Origin: Clostridiales bacterium
GTDB taxonomy: Bacteria; Bacillota; Clostridia; Lachnospirales; Lachnospiraceae
Assembly (NCBI GenBank): GCA_018365455.1
Contig: JAGZJZ010000017.1
Span: 72,552-136,551, forward strand
Direction of reading: 5' to 3'
Length of the DNA stretch: 64,000 nt
Made by a program: the position numbers and the translations under genes. Below the pieces are notes generated by a model. That model searched no databases. It was not told the DNA's origin and was given only the letters and a program-made list of their open reading frames with translations. This document shows, piece by piece, positions 17,864 to 27,213 of the stretch (positions are counted from its first letter, which is position 1; each line of letters opens with the position of its first letter).

Positions 17864-19276
17864 ATGGATAATGTATTTTTTAAAGAATTTTTAATGTTAA
17901 GTGACATTCGGACATTGCTTTGCCTGGGGCTTTTAGTCGTATTATTCATAGTGATGAACAGAATTCAAAAACGAAAAGTCAGTTTTTCCAAAAGAATGAT
18001 TATCGGTACTGTGTTTGGATTGGTACTGGGACTGGTTGTACAGGCAGTATCCGGATTTGTAAGTCAGCCGATGGAAATTACTTTTGTTGCGGAAACTACG
18101 AAATGGTATGGCTTGTTTGGCAATGGATTTATAGATTTGATCAGAATGCTGGTTGTACCTCTTGTTATGGTATCTATTATTCATGTGATCATCAATATGC
18201 AAAAGGATGCCAACATCGGAAAGTTGACGAAAAATACCATTGTGGTAACGATGGTGATGGTTATTATCGCTGTGGTAGTGGGACTGTGCGTAGGTGTCTT
18301 GTTCCGGGTTGGAACTGGAATGTCAACTACAGCGGAAGCAGTGGAAATGAAAGAAATTAAAACAGTGGTGGATACTCTAAGAGGGCTGCTGCCCGCCAAT
18401 CCGGCTCAGGCGATGGTGGATGTAAATATTATCGCCCTGGTGATTTTTGCCGTATTTTTTGGTTTGGGTGCCAAAAGAATGTCAAAAAAATACTTTGATG
18501 TGGTAAAGCCGTTCTTTGACCTGATCAATGCACTTCATAAAATTATAATGAGTATTGCCATGACAATTATCAAATACATGCCTTATGCTGTTATTGCACT
18601 GCTTGCAAATACCATTGCTCAAAAGGGAATTGAAAGTATTCTGGAAGTGGGAATTTTCATTGCGGCCTTGTATACGGCAGTTGCAATTATGTTTGTGATC
18701 CAGCTGCTTGCCCTGGTAATCTTTGGCGTGAATCCGGGCATTTACCTTAAAAAAGGCATATCTGTCATGATTTTAGCGTTTACTTCAAGGTCAAGTGTAG
18801 GCTCTCTGCCGCTTACCATTGAGACCCTCACCGATAAAATGGGTGTAAATGACGGTACAGCCAATTTTGTGGCCGGATTTGGAACAACAGCGGGTATGCA
18901 GGGATGTGCAGGAGTATTTCCGGCTCTGCTCCTTGTATTTGTAGCAAATGTAAATGGTATGCCCATAGATATTACCTTTATTGCAATGTCCATTATTGTT
19001 GTGACTTTAGGATCCCTGGGAATTGCAGGAATACCGGGAACGGCTACGATGGCGGCTTCCGTTGCCCTCTCGGGTGTAGGTCTGGCATCCTCCTTTCCGG
19101 TTGTCAGCCCAATTCTGGCGATTGACCCGATTATTGATATGGGAAGAACGCTCCTTAATGTAACTGGTTCTATGGTGAATGCGATTGTGGTGGACAGGAC
19201 ATTGGGACAGATGGATATGGATAGATTTAAGGATATGAGTACGGAAGTGGTGGCGGAGAGTAAGAAAGAGGAGTAA
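17864..19276 (+). CDS. tcyP: Dicarboxylate/amino acid:cation symporter, TcyP (L-cystine)-like
   Basis: 470 residues with about eight to nine membrane segments and the DAACS hallmark serine-rich hairpin region (LAFTSRSSVGSLPLT). Later motifs include the GFGTTAGMQG segment and the long polar C-terminal tail. The N-terminal layout (KVSFSKRMIIGTVFG) matches TcyP-type cystine carriers more than GltP or DctA. It would import cystine or a related acidic amino acid with Na+ or H+. It has its own promoter and terminator, next to an amino-acid racemase. The cystine assignment rests on similarity pattern only. Confidence 0.75.
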   Translation: MDNVFFKEFLMLSDIRTLLCLGLLVVLFIVMNRIQKRKVSFSKRMIIGTVFGLVLGLVVQAVSGFVSQPMEITFVAETTKWYGLFGNGFIDLIRMLVVPLVMVSIIHVIINMQKDANIGKLTKNTIVVTMVMVIIAVVVGLCVGVLFRVGTGMSTTAEAVEMKEIKTVVDTLRGLLPANPAQAMVDVNIIALVIFAVFFGLGAKRMSKKYFDVVKPFFDLINALHKIIMSIAMTIIKYMPYAVIALLANTIAQKGIESILEVGIFIAALYTAVAIMFVIQLLALVIFGVNPGIYLKKGISVMILAFTSRSSVGSLPLTIETLTDKMGVNDGTANFVAGFGTTAGMQGCAGVFPALLLVFVANVNGMPIDITFIAMSIIVVTLGSLGIAGIPGTATMAASVALSGVGLASSFPVVSPILAIDPIIDMGRTLLNVTGSMVNAIVVDRTLGQMDMDRFKDMSTEVVAESKKEE

Positions 19277-19300
19277 AATACAACTACAGTTTCAATAATA

Positions 19301-19338
19301 AAAACCAGGCCGGGACACAACACCTCGCCTGGTTTTTT
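19301..19338 (+). terminator. Terminator after the symporter gene
   Basis: AAAACCAGGC (19301-19310) pairs perfectly with GCCTGGTTTT (19327-19336), followed by Ts. Confidence 0.85.
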
Positions 19339-19351
19339 ATCAAATAACACA

Positions 19352-19396
19352 TTGACATTTATCGATATGATGTTTATACTTTAGATATATCGATAA
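19352..19396 (+). promoter_or_regulatory. arsR promoter with inverted-repeat operator
   Basis: TTGACA (19352-19357), 17 nt, TATACT (19375-19380). A perfect 10-bp inverted repeat, TTATCGATAT (19359-19368) and ATATCGATAA (19387-19396), brackets the -10, so a bound ArsR dimer would cover the promoter. Confidence 0.85.
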
Positions 19397-19417
19397 AAAT
19401 GAATGTGAGGTGCTTTA

Positions 19418-19705
19418 ATGGGGAATTATGAGAATGAAGCCAAAGTTTTTAAAGCTTTTTGTGATGAAAACCGGTTACAGATCCTGGAAATGCTCCGGGG
19501 TGGGGAAAAATGCGGATGTAAGCTTCTGGAGGAACTGAAGATCAGCCAGTCAACGCTGTCACATCATATGAAAATTTTATGTGATTCCGGAATAGTCTCC
19601 GGAAGAAGGGTTGGAAAATGGACGCATTATTCCATTGACCGGCAAGGCAGTGTGAGAGCAGCAGCATTGCTTGGAGAATTGACAAAGACAGAGTATTCAG
19701 AATAA
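19418..19705 (+). CDS. ArsR/SmtB family transcriptional repressor
   Basis: 95 residues with a winged helix (residues about 15-80; KISQSTLSHHMKILCDSGIV is the recognition region). A CGC pair in GEKCGCKLLEEL sits where ArsR binds arsenite (ELCVCDL type), so a thiol-based metal sensor is possible; a third cysteine (C near the recognition helix) lies in KILCDSG. The only gene behind it is an MFS exporter, not an arsenite pump, so the inducer may be something else. The perfect inverted repeat at its promoter indicates self-control. Confidence 0.88.
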   Translation: MGNYENEAKVFKAFCDENRLQILEMLRGGEKCGCKLLEELKISQSTLSHHMKILCDSGIVSGRRVGKWTHYSIDRQGSVRAAALLGELTKTEYSE

Positions 19706-19721
19706 GAGGTTAAGCAATCAT

Positions 19722-20969
19722 ATGAAACAATGGAAGAAGAATTTTTTTACTATTTGGACCGGTCAGGCTGTTTCCCAATTCTCCAGTTCTGTGTTACAGT
19801 TTGCTATCGTATGGTATTTAACAGATATTACGGGGTCTGCCCTGGTACTTTCCGCGGCAATGCTAATGGGATTTCTGCCACAGGGAGTTTTGGGACCGTT
19901 TATCGGGGTGTATATTGACCGCTATCAGCGAAAGAAAATTATGATTATTTCAGATCTGCTGATTTCTGCTGCCAGTTTTATCCTGGTTCTTGCCGGGTTG
20001 TTTGGATTCCTTACTACAGGCGTTATTTTAGCTGTTTTGCTGGTGCGCTCCATCGGATCTGCTTTTCACACGCCATGCCTCCAGGCGGTTACCCCACAGA
20101 TAGTTCCGGCGGATCAACTGACACGCTGCGCGGGGTATTCCCAGTCCCTGCAGTCAGTTTCCCAGATATTCAGTCCGGTGTTGGCGGCTGTGCTTTACCA
20201 GATGTGGAGTTTGAGTGGAATCATTTTTTTGGATGTAATTGGAGCTTTGATTGCGGTATTTACACTGGTAATCAGCCATATTCCGGAGTTAGAGCGAAAC
20301 CAGGAGACAGAAAAGCTTCCTGTAATACGGGAAATGCTGGATGGATTTCGTATCTTACGAACAAATCAGGGGATGATGGGTCTGGTAATGATCAGCGCAT
20401 TATATACGTTGGCATTGATGCCCACCAGCGCGCTTTTCCCTTTAATGAGTATGTCTTATTTTGGAGGGACCAGTACGTATGCAAGCATTGCGGAAGTTGT
20501 ATTTTCCATTGGACTGCTGATCGGCTCTCTGATATTAGGCAGATGGGGCGGGACAAAAAACAGAGTTTATACTATTATTGGCTCATATTTGTTAATGAGT
20601 GTAAGCCTTTTTGCATCCGGAATGCTTCCACCTAACGGTTTTATCACATTTACAGTATTTGCCTGTCTGATGGGGGTATCGGGGCCGTTTTACTGGGGTA
20701 TGTATACACCCTTGCTGCAGAGCAAGTTCGAAGCGAAGTATTTGGGCAGAGTGATGTCACTTTCCGGCAGCATCATGGTGATCACTTCACCTGTAGGGCT
20801 GTCGTTATCCGGTGTATTTGCAGAGGCATTCGGGGTAGAAAAATGGTTTCTGGTGGCGGGCACGCTGACATTACTCGCGGCTGCGCTCTGCCTGTGTATA
20901 CCGGCGATTCGCAACTGCGATAAGGAAACTGCCGGGGGCGCAAAAGAAACAGGCAGTGAGAATGAATAA
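19722..20969 (+). CDS. MFS exporter, Mef (macrolide efflux)-like
   Basis: 415 residues with 12 predicted membrane helices. The opening (IWTGQAVSQFSSSVLQFAIVWYLTDITGSA, read in parts) and the loop GVYIDRYQRKKIMI follow the Mef/drug:H+ antiporter pattern. It would expel a small molecule using the proton gradient. The gene is 16 nt behind arsR and shares its promoter, so expression depends on the ArsR ligand. Resistance to a named drug cannot be claimed from sequence alone. Confidence 0.85.
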   Translation: MKQWKKNFFTIWTGQAVSQFSSSVLQFAIVWYLTDITGSALVLSAAMLMGFLPQGVLGPFIGVYIDRYQRKKIMIISDLLISAASFILVLAGLFGFLTTGVILAVLLVRSIGSAFHTPCLQAVTPQIVPADQLTRCAGYSQSLQSVSQIFSPVLAAVLYQMWSLSGIIFLDVIGALIAVFTLVISHIPELERNQETEKLPVIREMLDGFRILRTNQGMMGLVMISALYTLALMPTSALFPLMSMSYFGGTSTYASIAEVVFSIGLLIGSLILGRWGGTKNRVYTIIGSYLLMSVSLFASGMLPPNGFITFTVFACLMGVSGPFYWGMYTPLLQSKFEAKYLGRVMSLSGSIMVITSPVGLSLSGVFAEAFGVEKWFLVAGTLTLLAAALCLCIPAIRNCDKETAGGAKETGSENE

Positions 20970-21016
20970 TACCTTAGATTCTATCATATACCATAGGTAG
21001 AAGCGAGGTGGCATAA

Positions 21017-21763
21017 ATGGAAAATTGTCTGGCGGTAGAAGGGCTTTGCAAAGAGTATGGAAGGAAGAAAATCGTAAAGTCTCTGGAATTCCAGGTAAAA
21101 CAGGGACAAGTGCTGGCATTTTTAGGACCAAACGGAGCGGGGAAAAGTACAACCATGAATATGATTGGAACTCTTCTTGCCAAAACAGAGGGAAAGATTT
21201 ATATTGACAGCAGTGATATGGATACAGATAAAAACGAGATTAAAAGAAAAATCGGTATGGTTTTTCAGGAAGATGTGCTGGATGATGATCTGACGGTTTA
21301 TCAGAATCTCTGGTACAGAGGCGGGTTATACTGGAAACAAGACCGCGAATTAAAGAAGCAGATTATGGACTTGATACAACTGCTGGAAATGGAAAAGATG
21401 CAGCATCAAAAATACCGGGAATGTTCCGGGGGACAGCGTAGACTGGCACAGATTGCCAGGGCGCTTATCTCTAAACCAAGGCTGCTGATTCTGGATGAAC
21501 CCACAACCGGTCTGGATCCGGTTACCAGGCAAAATGTCTGGGATGTGCTGCTGAAATTAAAGGAGCAGCTGCAGATGACCATATTTTACACCACACATTA
21601 TCTGGATGAAGCTTCTTTTGCAGATACGCTATGCATTTTAAAAGACGGCAGGATTGCAGCCTGCGGAAGTCTTAAGGAGATTCAGGCGAAATGGAAACAC
21701 ACCCTGAAAACACCGGGGCTTGACGATATATATTTTCATCTCTTAAAAGGAGAGGCATTATGA
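21017..21763 (+). CDS. ABC exporter ATP-binding protein
   Basis: 248 residues: Walker A GPNGAGKST, signature CSGGQRRLAQ, Walker B LLILDEPTTGLDP, and an H-loop (THYLDEA). The family resembles drug or lantibiotic exporter ATPases. Its stop overlaps the permease start (ATGA, 4 bp), so subunits are made in balance. The gene follows the MFS gene by 47 nt and could be read through from the arsR promoter. Confidence 0.92.
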   Translation: MENCLAVEGLCKEYGRKKIVKSLEFQVKQGQVLAFLGPNGAGKSTTMNMIGTLLAKTEGKIYIDSSDMDTDKNEIKRKIGMVFQEDVLDDDLTVYQNLWYRGGLYWKQDRELKKQIMDLIQLLEMEKMQHQKYRECSGGQRRLAQIARALISKPRLLILDEPTTGLDPVTRQNVWDVLLKLKEQLQMTIFYTTHYLDEASFADTLCILKDGRIAACGSLKEIQAKWKHTLKTPGLDDIYFHLLKGEAL

Positions 21764-22653
21764 GAAGCTTGCGATTTCTGGTACAGAGAAATATAGCCTT
21801 ATTCTTAAACAATAAATTAAACATTATCTTGTCCTTTGCCTCCATTCCGGTCGTTGTCAGTCTGTACGTGTTTTTTCTCAGGGATTTTCTGACGGATATG
21901 GTGGGTCAGTCAGGGGTCAGCCCTGACTATGTGCAGCAGCTCACGGATCGGTTGATGTTTGCAGGCCTTCTAATTGTAATCAACACCACAACGTGCTTCG
22001 GTATTATTCAGATTTGTGTCAATGACATGGGTACCGGTATCCGTAAAGACTTCCTGATAGCACCCGTTACGCCATTTTTGATTTTATCCGGATATTGGCT
22101 AACCAGTATGCTGGTTTCCTGTGTGTTTACGTTGCTGACAGCATTGGGCGGCGAAGTCTTTTTTACTTATCAATACGGAAGCACCCAGCCTTTGTGCAGA
22201 CAGCTGAAAGTCCTCATGATTACAATGTTTTCCTCCTGCATAAATTCCGGAATCCTGCTGTGTTTTGCAAACAAATTAAAAAGCACCACTACCTTTTCTA
22301 CTTTTGCTAACCTCTATGGAACGGTAATCGGTTTTCTGGCTGGTGCCTATCTGCCTTATTATTTCTATCCGGACTGGATGAAATCCATGCTGCTGTGGTT
22401 CCCACCCACTCAGCTTACCAGTATCATCAGACGGGAGTACATAAGCGTGGCAAATAAATGGGTCGATACCGGGAACCTGCCCGGGTTTCTGGATGCAGTA
22501 TATCAGAATTTTGGTGTGGATCTCATACACAAAAACCGGATTCTTTCCGTATTGCAGCAATGGTCCATCTTAATATTTGCGTTGGCGGTTATACTGCTTT
22601 ATTTGTGGGTTTGCAGCTATGAGAAGACTGTTACAGCCAGACGGAAAGTATAA
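21760..22653 (+). CDS. ABC-2 type exporter permease
   Basis: 297 residues with six hydrophobic segments and a long extracellular loop after the first one (about 45-70). The ABC-2 region before the fifth segment is recognisable (LPYYFYPDWMKSMLLWFPPTQL). It pairs with the overlapping ATPase gene. The substrate is unknown. Confidence 0.88.
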   Translation: MRSLRFLVQRNIALFLNNKLNIILSFASIPVVVSLYVFFLRDFLTDMVGQSGVSPDYVQQLTDRLMFAGLLIVINTTTCFGIIQICVNDMGTGIRKDFLIAPVTPFLILSGYWLTSMLVSCVFTLLTALGGEVFFTYQYGSTQPLCRQLKVLMITMFSSCINSGILLCFANKLKSTTTFSTFANLYGTVIGFLAGAYLPYYFYPDWMKSMLLWFPPTQLTSIIRREYISVANKWVDTGNLPGFLDAVYQNFGVDLIHKNRILSVLQQWSILIFALAVILLYLWVCSYEKTVTARRKV

Positions 22654-22753
22654 ACAAGGTGTCATTTTGCTGACTCCGGTTCTGGAAAAATAATCCAGGT
22701 TACATCATCAATTACCATAGATGATGCCGGATCAAACACATAAGGAGGAAGTT

Positions 22754-23446
22754 ATGAAGTATTTTGGAGATGGATTGAGTGAAATGCATAAAGAATTAAA
22801 CAGCATGATTCGAAAGCCCGATAAGATTCAACAGGCTAAGGATTTATTTCTGAAGCTCCATGGGAAGCTGCACATATCGAAAGTATCGGATGGAATATGC
22901 AATGAAGTAGATGAACTGGTCAGTGATCTGGAAGCGGAGGAATATGCTGTGATGCCTTGCAGCAAGGATGAAACAATTGCATGGGTTTTCTGGCATATAG
23001 CCAGGATTGAGGATTTAACCATGAATATACTCCTTGCTGATGGAAATCAGGTCTTTGATGATCAGTGGAAAGAAAGGCTGAATACAGCAATCACTGATAC
23101 GGGAAATGCGCTGTCAGATGATGAAATCATAAGCTTAAGCAAAAATCTGAACATTCCCGAATTGCTAAACTACCGAAATGAAGTAGGAAGAAGAACCAGG
23201 CAAATTGCCAGTAATCTAACAGCTGAAGATATGAAAAGAAAGGTTACTAAGCAGGGGTTAGACAGGATTATGGCAGAGGGAGGCGTTACACAACAGGAGG
23301 ACTCTATATGGCTTCTGGATTTTTGGGGCAAAAAGGATATGGCGGGGCTGTTATTAATGCCTCCAACCAGACATGTTATGCTTCATCTGAATGATTGCTG
23401 CAAATGGAAGGAAAAGATCCGTGGAGGAAGAAAGACAGGGAAGTAA
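22754..23446 (+). CDS. DinB-like metal-binding four-helix protein
   Basis: 230 residues from the ATG at 22754 with AAGGAGGAA upstream. Two histidines typical of DinB/YfiT proteins are in place, WHIARIEDLT and RHVMLHLND, which bind Ni or Zn with a third ligand. Family members include thiol transferases that use mycothiol or bacillithiol; the function here is unknown. A short inverted repeat (CATCATC with GATGATG, 22703-22730) lies upstream. Confidence 0.7.
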   Translation: MKYFGDGLSEMHKELNSMIRKPDKIQQAKDLFLKLHGKLHISKVSDGICNEVDELVSDLEAEEYAVMPCSKDETIAWVFWHIARIEDLTMNILLADGNQVFDDQWKERLNTAITDTGNALSDDEIISLSKNLNIPELLNYRNEVGRRTRQIASNLTAEDMKRKVTKQGLDRIMAEGGVTQQEDSIWLLDFWGKKDMAGLLLMPPTRHVMLHLNDCCKWKEKIRGGRKTGK

Positions 23447-23450
23447 TGCC

Positions 23451-23485
23451 AACAGCTTCAGGAAATAATCCTGAGGCTGTTTTTA
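23451..23485 (+). terminator. Terminator after the DinB-like gene
   Basis: Arms 23451-23463 and 23469-23481 pair at 12 of 13 positions, with a 5-nt loop and a T run. Confidence 0.85.
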
Positions 23486-23516
23486 AAGTGAGCCAGAAAG
23501 CAATTTTCAAAATGCC

Positions 23517-25058
23517 CTAATTTATATCCTGATACTTAATCCGGTACTCAGAAGGGGAGATCCCCATGATCTGTTTAAAGGCTTTGCTAAAATAAAACTG
23601 GTTGGAATATCCGCATAGTTCCGCCACTTCACGAATGGACATGGTAGAAGATAGAAAGTAGTGGCACGCCTGCTCGATCCGGTATTTTGTTAAATATTCT
23701 ATGGGAGGGATACCTTCCTGTTTCTTGAAAATTCTGCTCAGGTAAGCAGGGGTAATGGAAAATTTTGTGGCAATATTGTTTATATTGATTTCCTGGGAAT
23801 AGTGGGAGTGGATATAGGCTTTTATTTTATCAATAAAATGCGAAGAGTCTGAATTGATCTCTATATTCAATAATGTATTCCTGCATGCCTGCTCAAATAA
23901 AAATAACAGGGAATCGGTCAGATCGGTATAGCCCTTTGAGGTGGAGAGATATTCTTCGATTTCCAGAGCGTAGTTATGAAATAATTTATGATCTGCGTAA
24001 TCGAATATATAATATAAAATCTTTTTCAGGCACTCATCTAACTGCTTTTGCGTAACCCTTTCTTTACTGCATTGTAATAAAAAGCTTTTTAGATGATTTA
24101 AAAAGGAAGGGAGATTCTTATTCTGGATATCCAGCTTAAACTTCTTTTCCATGGAATCATCTAAGATGTGACGGAATTCCGTTCCATTTTCCAGAAAATC
24201 TTTTTGATAGAGAATGGAGGAATGACCGAATATCAGATGATTGGCTGTCTGGGTGCGCATCAGGGTATGCTTGCTACGGATATCGGAAAGATCACAGGTT
24301 TTCGTACTCAGACACAGTGTGACCGGATAGCCGCAGGGCCTTAAGATCTCCATCAGTCCCAAAAGTAAATTCTTTATCTTCGTAGTGTTATTTTGCTGCA
24401 GAGAAATCAGCAAAAACTTTTCATTTCTGGTAACTCCGTCCAACAGGTAAATGGTATCGTGGTTCCCCAGGTATTTATGTTGCAAATCAGCCACCGATAG
24501 TTGGGTAAGGGCTTCCTCCGAGGGATAAATATCATGCAGTGTCAGGGAGGAGCAGGAGCCTGCATTTATCAGGATTCCATAATAAAAAGCCTGTCCCAGT
24601 GCCTGTAGTTCCTGGGTGGAAACTGAGGTTTTGTAGTTATGAAGCAGGGAATTCAATAATGTGTGTCTGTTTTCTTTTTTTGAGGTTTGGATTTTTTCCG
24701 ACAATGTATCCAGCGTGTAGTGCAAATCCTCCACTGAGACAGGCTTTAACAGGTAATCGTCTACCCCCAGCTTCATGGACTGCCGTGCATATTCAAAGTC
24801 TTTATATCCGCTTAAGATGACAGTATACACAGGAACATTATTTTCTTTTAATTTTTGGATCAAATCCAATCCGGATGCAATGGGCATACGGATATCCGTA
24901 AAGAGAATATCAGGTGACAGATCTGTAATTTTCTCATAGGCTTCCTGACCATTGAGTGCGGTCCCCACAATTTCTATGTCATCAGAAGCTTTTTTCAGCT
25001 TCGCGCATAAATCCTTTTGGATCAAAAGCTGGTCTTCAGCTACAAATATTTTAATCAT
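23517..25058 (-). CDS. YesN-type response regulator (REC plus AraC HTH)
   Basis: 513 residues. The N-terminal receiver has the phosphoacceptor D55 (LFTDIRMP) and the conserved T/S and K switch residues (VILSGYKD, LLKPV). A long middle region follows, and the C-terminal 100 residues are an AraC-type double helix-turn-helix (NNIATKFSITPAYLSRIF, then SNQFYFSKAFKQ). It works with the overlapping sensor kinase gene. In this family such regulators switch on sugar transporter and glycosidase genes. The two nearby promoters at 27.0 and 33.8 kb carry a shared upstream element that is its likely target. Confidence 0.93.
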   Translation of the reverse strand: MIKIFVAEDQLLIQKDLCAKLKKASDDIEIVGTALNGQEAYEKITDLSPDILFTDIRMPIASGLDLIQKLKENNVPVYTVILSGYKDFEYARQSMKLGVDDYLLKPVSVEDLHYTLDTLSEKIQTSKKENRHTLLNSLLHNYKTSVSTQELQALGQAFYYGILINAGSCSSLTLHDIYPSEEALTQLSVADLQHKYLGNHDTIYLLDGVTRNEKFLLISLQQNNTTKIKNLLLGLMEILRPCGYPVTLCLSTKTCDLSDIRSKHTLMRTQTANHLIFGHSSILYQKDFLENGTEFRHILDDSMEKKFKLDIQNKNLPSFLNHLKSFLLQCSKERVTQKQLDECLKKILYYIFDYADHKLFHNYALEIEEYLSTSKGYTDLTDSLLFLFEQACRNTLLNIEINSDSSHFIDKIKAYIHSHYSQEININNIATKFSITPAYLSRIFKKQEGIPPIEYLTKYRIEQACHYFLSSTMSIREVAELCGYSNQFYFSKAFKQIMGISPSEYRIKYQDIN

Positions 25059-26859
25059 CCGTAAGTACTCCTTTCATTGTGATTCTGCTTCCGGGAAAAA
25101 GATTTTCAACGGTAAAATCAAACTGACATGAAAAATGGGCATGCAAACGTGCGAATGTATTGAAAAGGCCCAGACCATCTATTTCAATGTCTTTGTAAGA
25201 AAAATTCCGATTCTTCAATGTCGTTTCTTTGAATGTCTGCAGTTCTTTTAATACATCCTCGGGAAATCCCTGACCGTTGTCTTCCACAAGTATAATCCAT
25301 TGATTTTGCCGGATAAAAAAATGCAGCGAGATCTTCCATGGGGGCGGAGAGCATTCAAAAGCGTGTTTGAAGCAATTTTCTACAAAGGGCTGGATCGTCA
25401 GTTTGGGAATGCGAAGGTCATAAAGGCTGGAATCTACTTCCATTTCATAGGATGAATTTCCGTCATTGGAGATCTTCATAAACTCCAGATAATTTTTCGT
25501 GTGGTTAATTTCCTGAATCAGTGGTACAATTTGTTCTTTAGATGTAATATAGCGCATCATGGAAGAGAAGCCCTGGCACATCCTGGTAGTAACTTCGCTG
25601 CCATACACCTCGCTTGCTGCGCTGATGGCGTTTAAAGCATTGTATAGAAAATGCGGATTAATCTGTGCCTGGAGAGCAGTGAGGTTCGCATTGCTTTCCC
25701 TTATCTGCAGTTCATAGTTTTGGGCAATAGACTGCTCCAGCCGTTTCAGCATGTGATTAAAGGATGTGTTGATGATTTCAAATTCATCGAAAATGTCCTC
25801 AGGCAGATCCAGGCATGTATTCTGGTCTAACTGCAGATTATCAATGTGGTTAATCAGCTGCTTCAGCGGTTTCGTAACTACGGAGAGTATGATAAACATA
25901 ATGATTAACGCTGCCAGAAGAACAAGGAGAACCGTAAATACAGTCGTTACTATATAGGAGATATTCTGGGACTGCATGGTTTTATTATTTGAAATCAAAA
26001 CGGTTGTAAACGGAGTAAGGCTGCTTCCCGATGAATTATAGGAATAGCTGTTTGAAAAATGTTCCGTGTTCCCCTTTTGTATATTTTCTAATACGGAATT
26101 CAGTTGTTCATCGGAAATCACATATCCATCCTGTTCAAATGGGTAGACGATGTTATTATCGGAATCCAGTATCAATATTTCTTTCTCATTGGAAAAAGTA
26201 TTTTGTGTACATATATCAACCAATACACTGTATGGCACCTGTATCTCTACCAGAGTGTCTCTGGTTATGGCGTTATCAGAAAAATTCTTGCATACCGAGA
26301 GGACGGTTCTAGATGAACTGTTCCAGTCATTTAAGTGGGGACCGTAATACAGTGTGGAAGTATCTGCTTCTGTCAATAATTCTACAGCCCTGTTTTCTTC
26401 CAGTGTCTGGGCGATCCGCTCACGGTCACTTAGATAAATTCCAGTATAGTAAAAATAGCCGCATTCGCGGTTATATAACATCACGTTGGATATAATCGGT
26501 GAAAACATCATATTGATCAGTGTTTTCTGTATGATCCGTTCCTGGGAAAGCTGTTCCATATATTCCCGGGATGAAGGTTCCGGTCCGGAAGCATTCAAGG
26601 AAGAAATGATCTGTTTTAATGAGTCATTTTTTGTGATTGAGGTTGCGGCTATATTCATTTGCTCATAGAGGGAATCTACCTGAGCGCTTACCCGGTCCAA
26701 AACAATCTGAGAAGAAGATATTTCAGTAGATTTTGCATTTCGGATAGCAGTGGTGGAAAAAAGGAGAGATACAATTAATGCGAGGCAGATAAAAAGACTG
26801 CCTACAGAAAAAAATAACCTTAATTTAAATTTTCCTTTTGTTTTATTTTTCATCATCAC
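25051..26859 (-). CDS. YesM-type sensor histidine kinase
   Basis: 602 residues: an N-terminal membrane helix, an extracellular sensor region of about 260 residues, a second helix near 300-325, a HAMP linker, then the His_kinase domain (QINPHFLYNALN, H403) and a HATPase_c domain with VEDNGQGFP and GLGLFN. It overlaps the response regulator gene by 8 bp and is transcribed with it. It probably senses an extracellular sugar or a sugar-bound binding protein. The start is GTG at 26859, directly followed by two ATG codons that could serve instead; no strong ribosome binding site is seen. Confidence 0.92.
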   Translation of the reverse strand: MMMKNKTKGKFKLRLFFSVGSLFICLALIVSLLFSTTAIRNAKSTEISSSQIVLDRVSAQVDSLYEQMNIAATSITKNDSLKQIISSLNASGPEPSSREYMEQLSQERIIQKTLINMMFSPIISNVMLYNRECGYFYYTGIYLSDRERIAQTLEENRAVELLTEADTSTLYYGPHLNDWNSSSRTVLSVCKNFSDNAITRDTLVEIQVPYSVLVDICTQNTFSNEKEILILDSDNNIVYPFEQDGYVISDEQLNSVLENIQKGNTEHFSNSYSYNSSGSSLTPFTTVLISNNKTMQSQNISYIVTTVFTVLLVLLAALIIMFIILSVVTKPLKQLINHIDNLQLDQNTCLDLPEDIFDEFEIINTSFNHMLKRLEQSIAQNYELQIRESNANLTALQAQINPHFLYNALNAISAASEVYGSEVTTRMCQGFSSMMRYITSKEQIVPLIQEINHTKNYLEFMKISNDGNSSYEMEVDSSLYDLRIPKLTIQPFVENCFKHAFECSPPPWKISLHFFIRQNQWIILVEDNGQGFPEDVLKELQTFKETTLKNRNFSYKDIEIDGLGLFNTFARLHAHFSCQFDFTVENLFPGSRITMKGVLTDD

Positions 26860-26891
26860 AATATATTCATGTAATAAGTTTTCATCTGTCT

Positions 26892-26907
26892 AACTGTTTA
26901 AACAGTT
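26892..26907. promoter_or_regulatory. Perfect 16-bp palindrome in the kinase leader
   Basis: AACTGTTTAAACAGTT is fully self-complementary, 33 nt upstream of the kinase start, inside the 354-nt gap between the divergent kinase and giant-protein genes. A possible minus-strand -10 (TATAAT, 27006-27011) lies about 100 nt upstream of the palindrome. It may be an operator. Confidence 0.5.
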
Positions 26908-27048
26908 TTACTTATTTCCTTTCCTTGATCTCGCTATGGAGTATTGTTTTCCGGATTTTGCTTACTTTTTTCAATCTCGAAGCTTTGAGCGCGGACTTCG
27001 TTTTTATTATAACAAAGTTCTTGTTTAAAAAACAGTAAAAAAGCCGGA

Positions 27049-27115
27049 TGTCAAAAAATTATAAACCAGGCTGACAAAAAAGTACATACCAAATGTTTAG
27101 CAGGATTCTTATAAT
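27049..27115 (+). promoter_or_regulatory. Activator-dependent promoter of the giant glycosidase gene
   Basis: TATAAT at 27110-27115 has no consensus -35. In its place is TACATACCAAA (from 27083), the second half of a 23-bp-period direct repeat: TGTCAAAAAATT... at 27049 and TGACAAAAAAGT... at 27072, matching at 16 of 20 positions. The same layout precedes the sugar-binding protein gene at 33.8 kb. This is the expected form of an AraC-type activator site next to RNA polymerase. Confidence 0.75.
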
Positions 27116-27213
27116 GAATACCATAGAGCTGCCGGTATATGGCAGAAAAGGGGGTGTTGGGGATTTTACATAAGCAGTAAATAGGAAACTTACAAAGATG
27201 GAAGGAGAAACGA

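Noticed and set aside
25363..25382. GCGTGTTTGAA-like match to the inverted repeats flanking the channel-ROK genes
   Set aside because: It lies inside the conserved coding region of the histidine kinase (CFKHAFE) and is explained by protein sequence.
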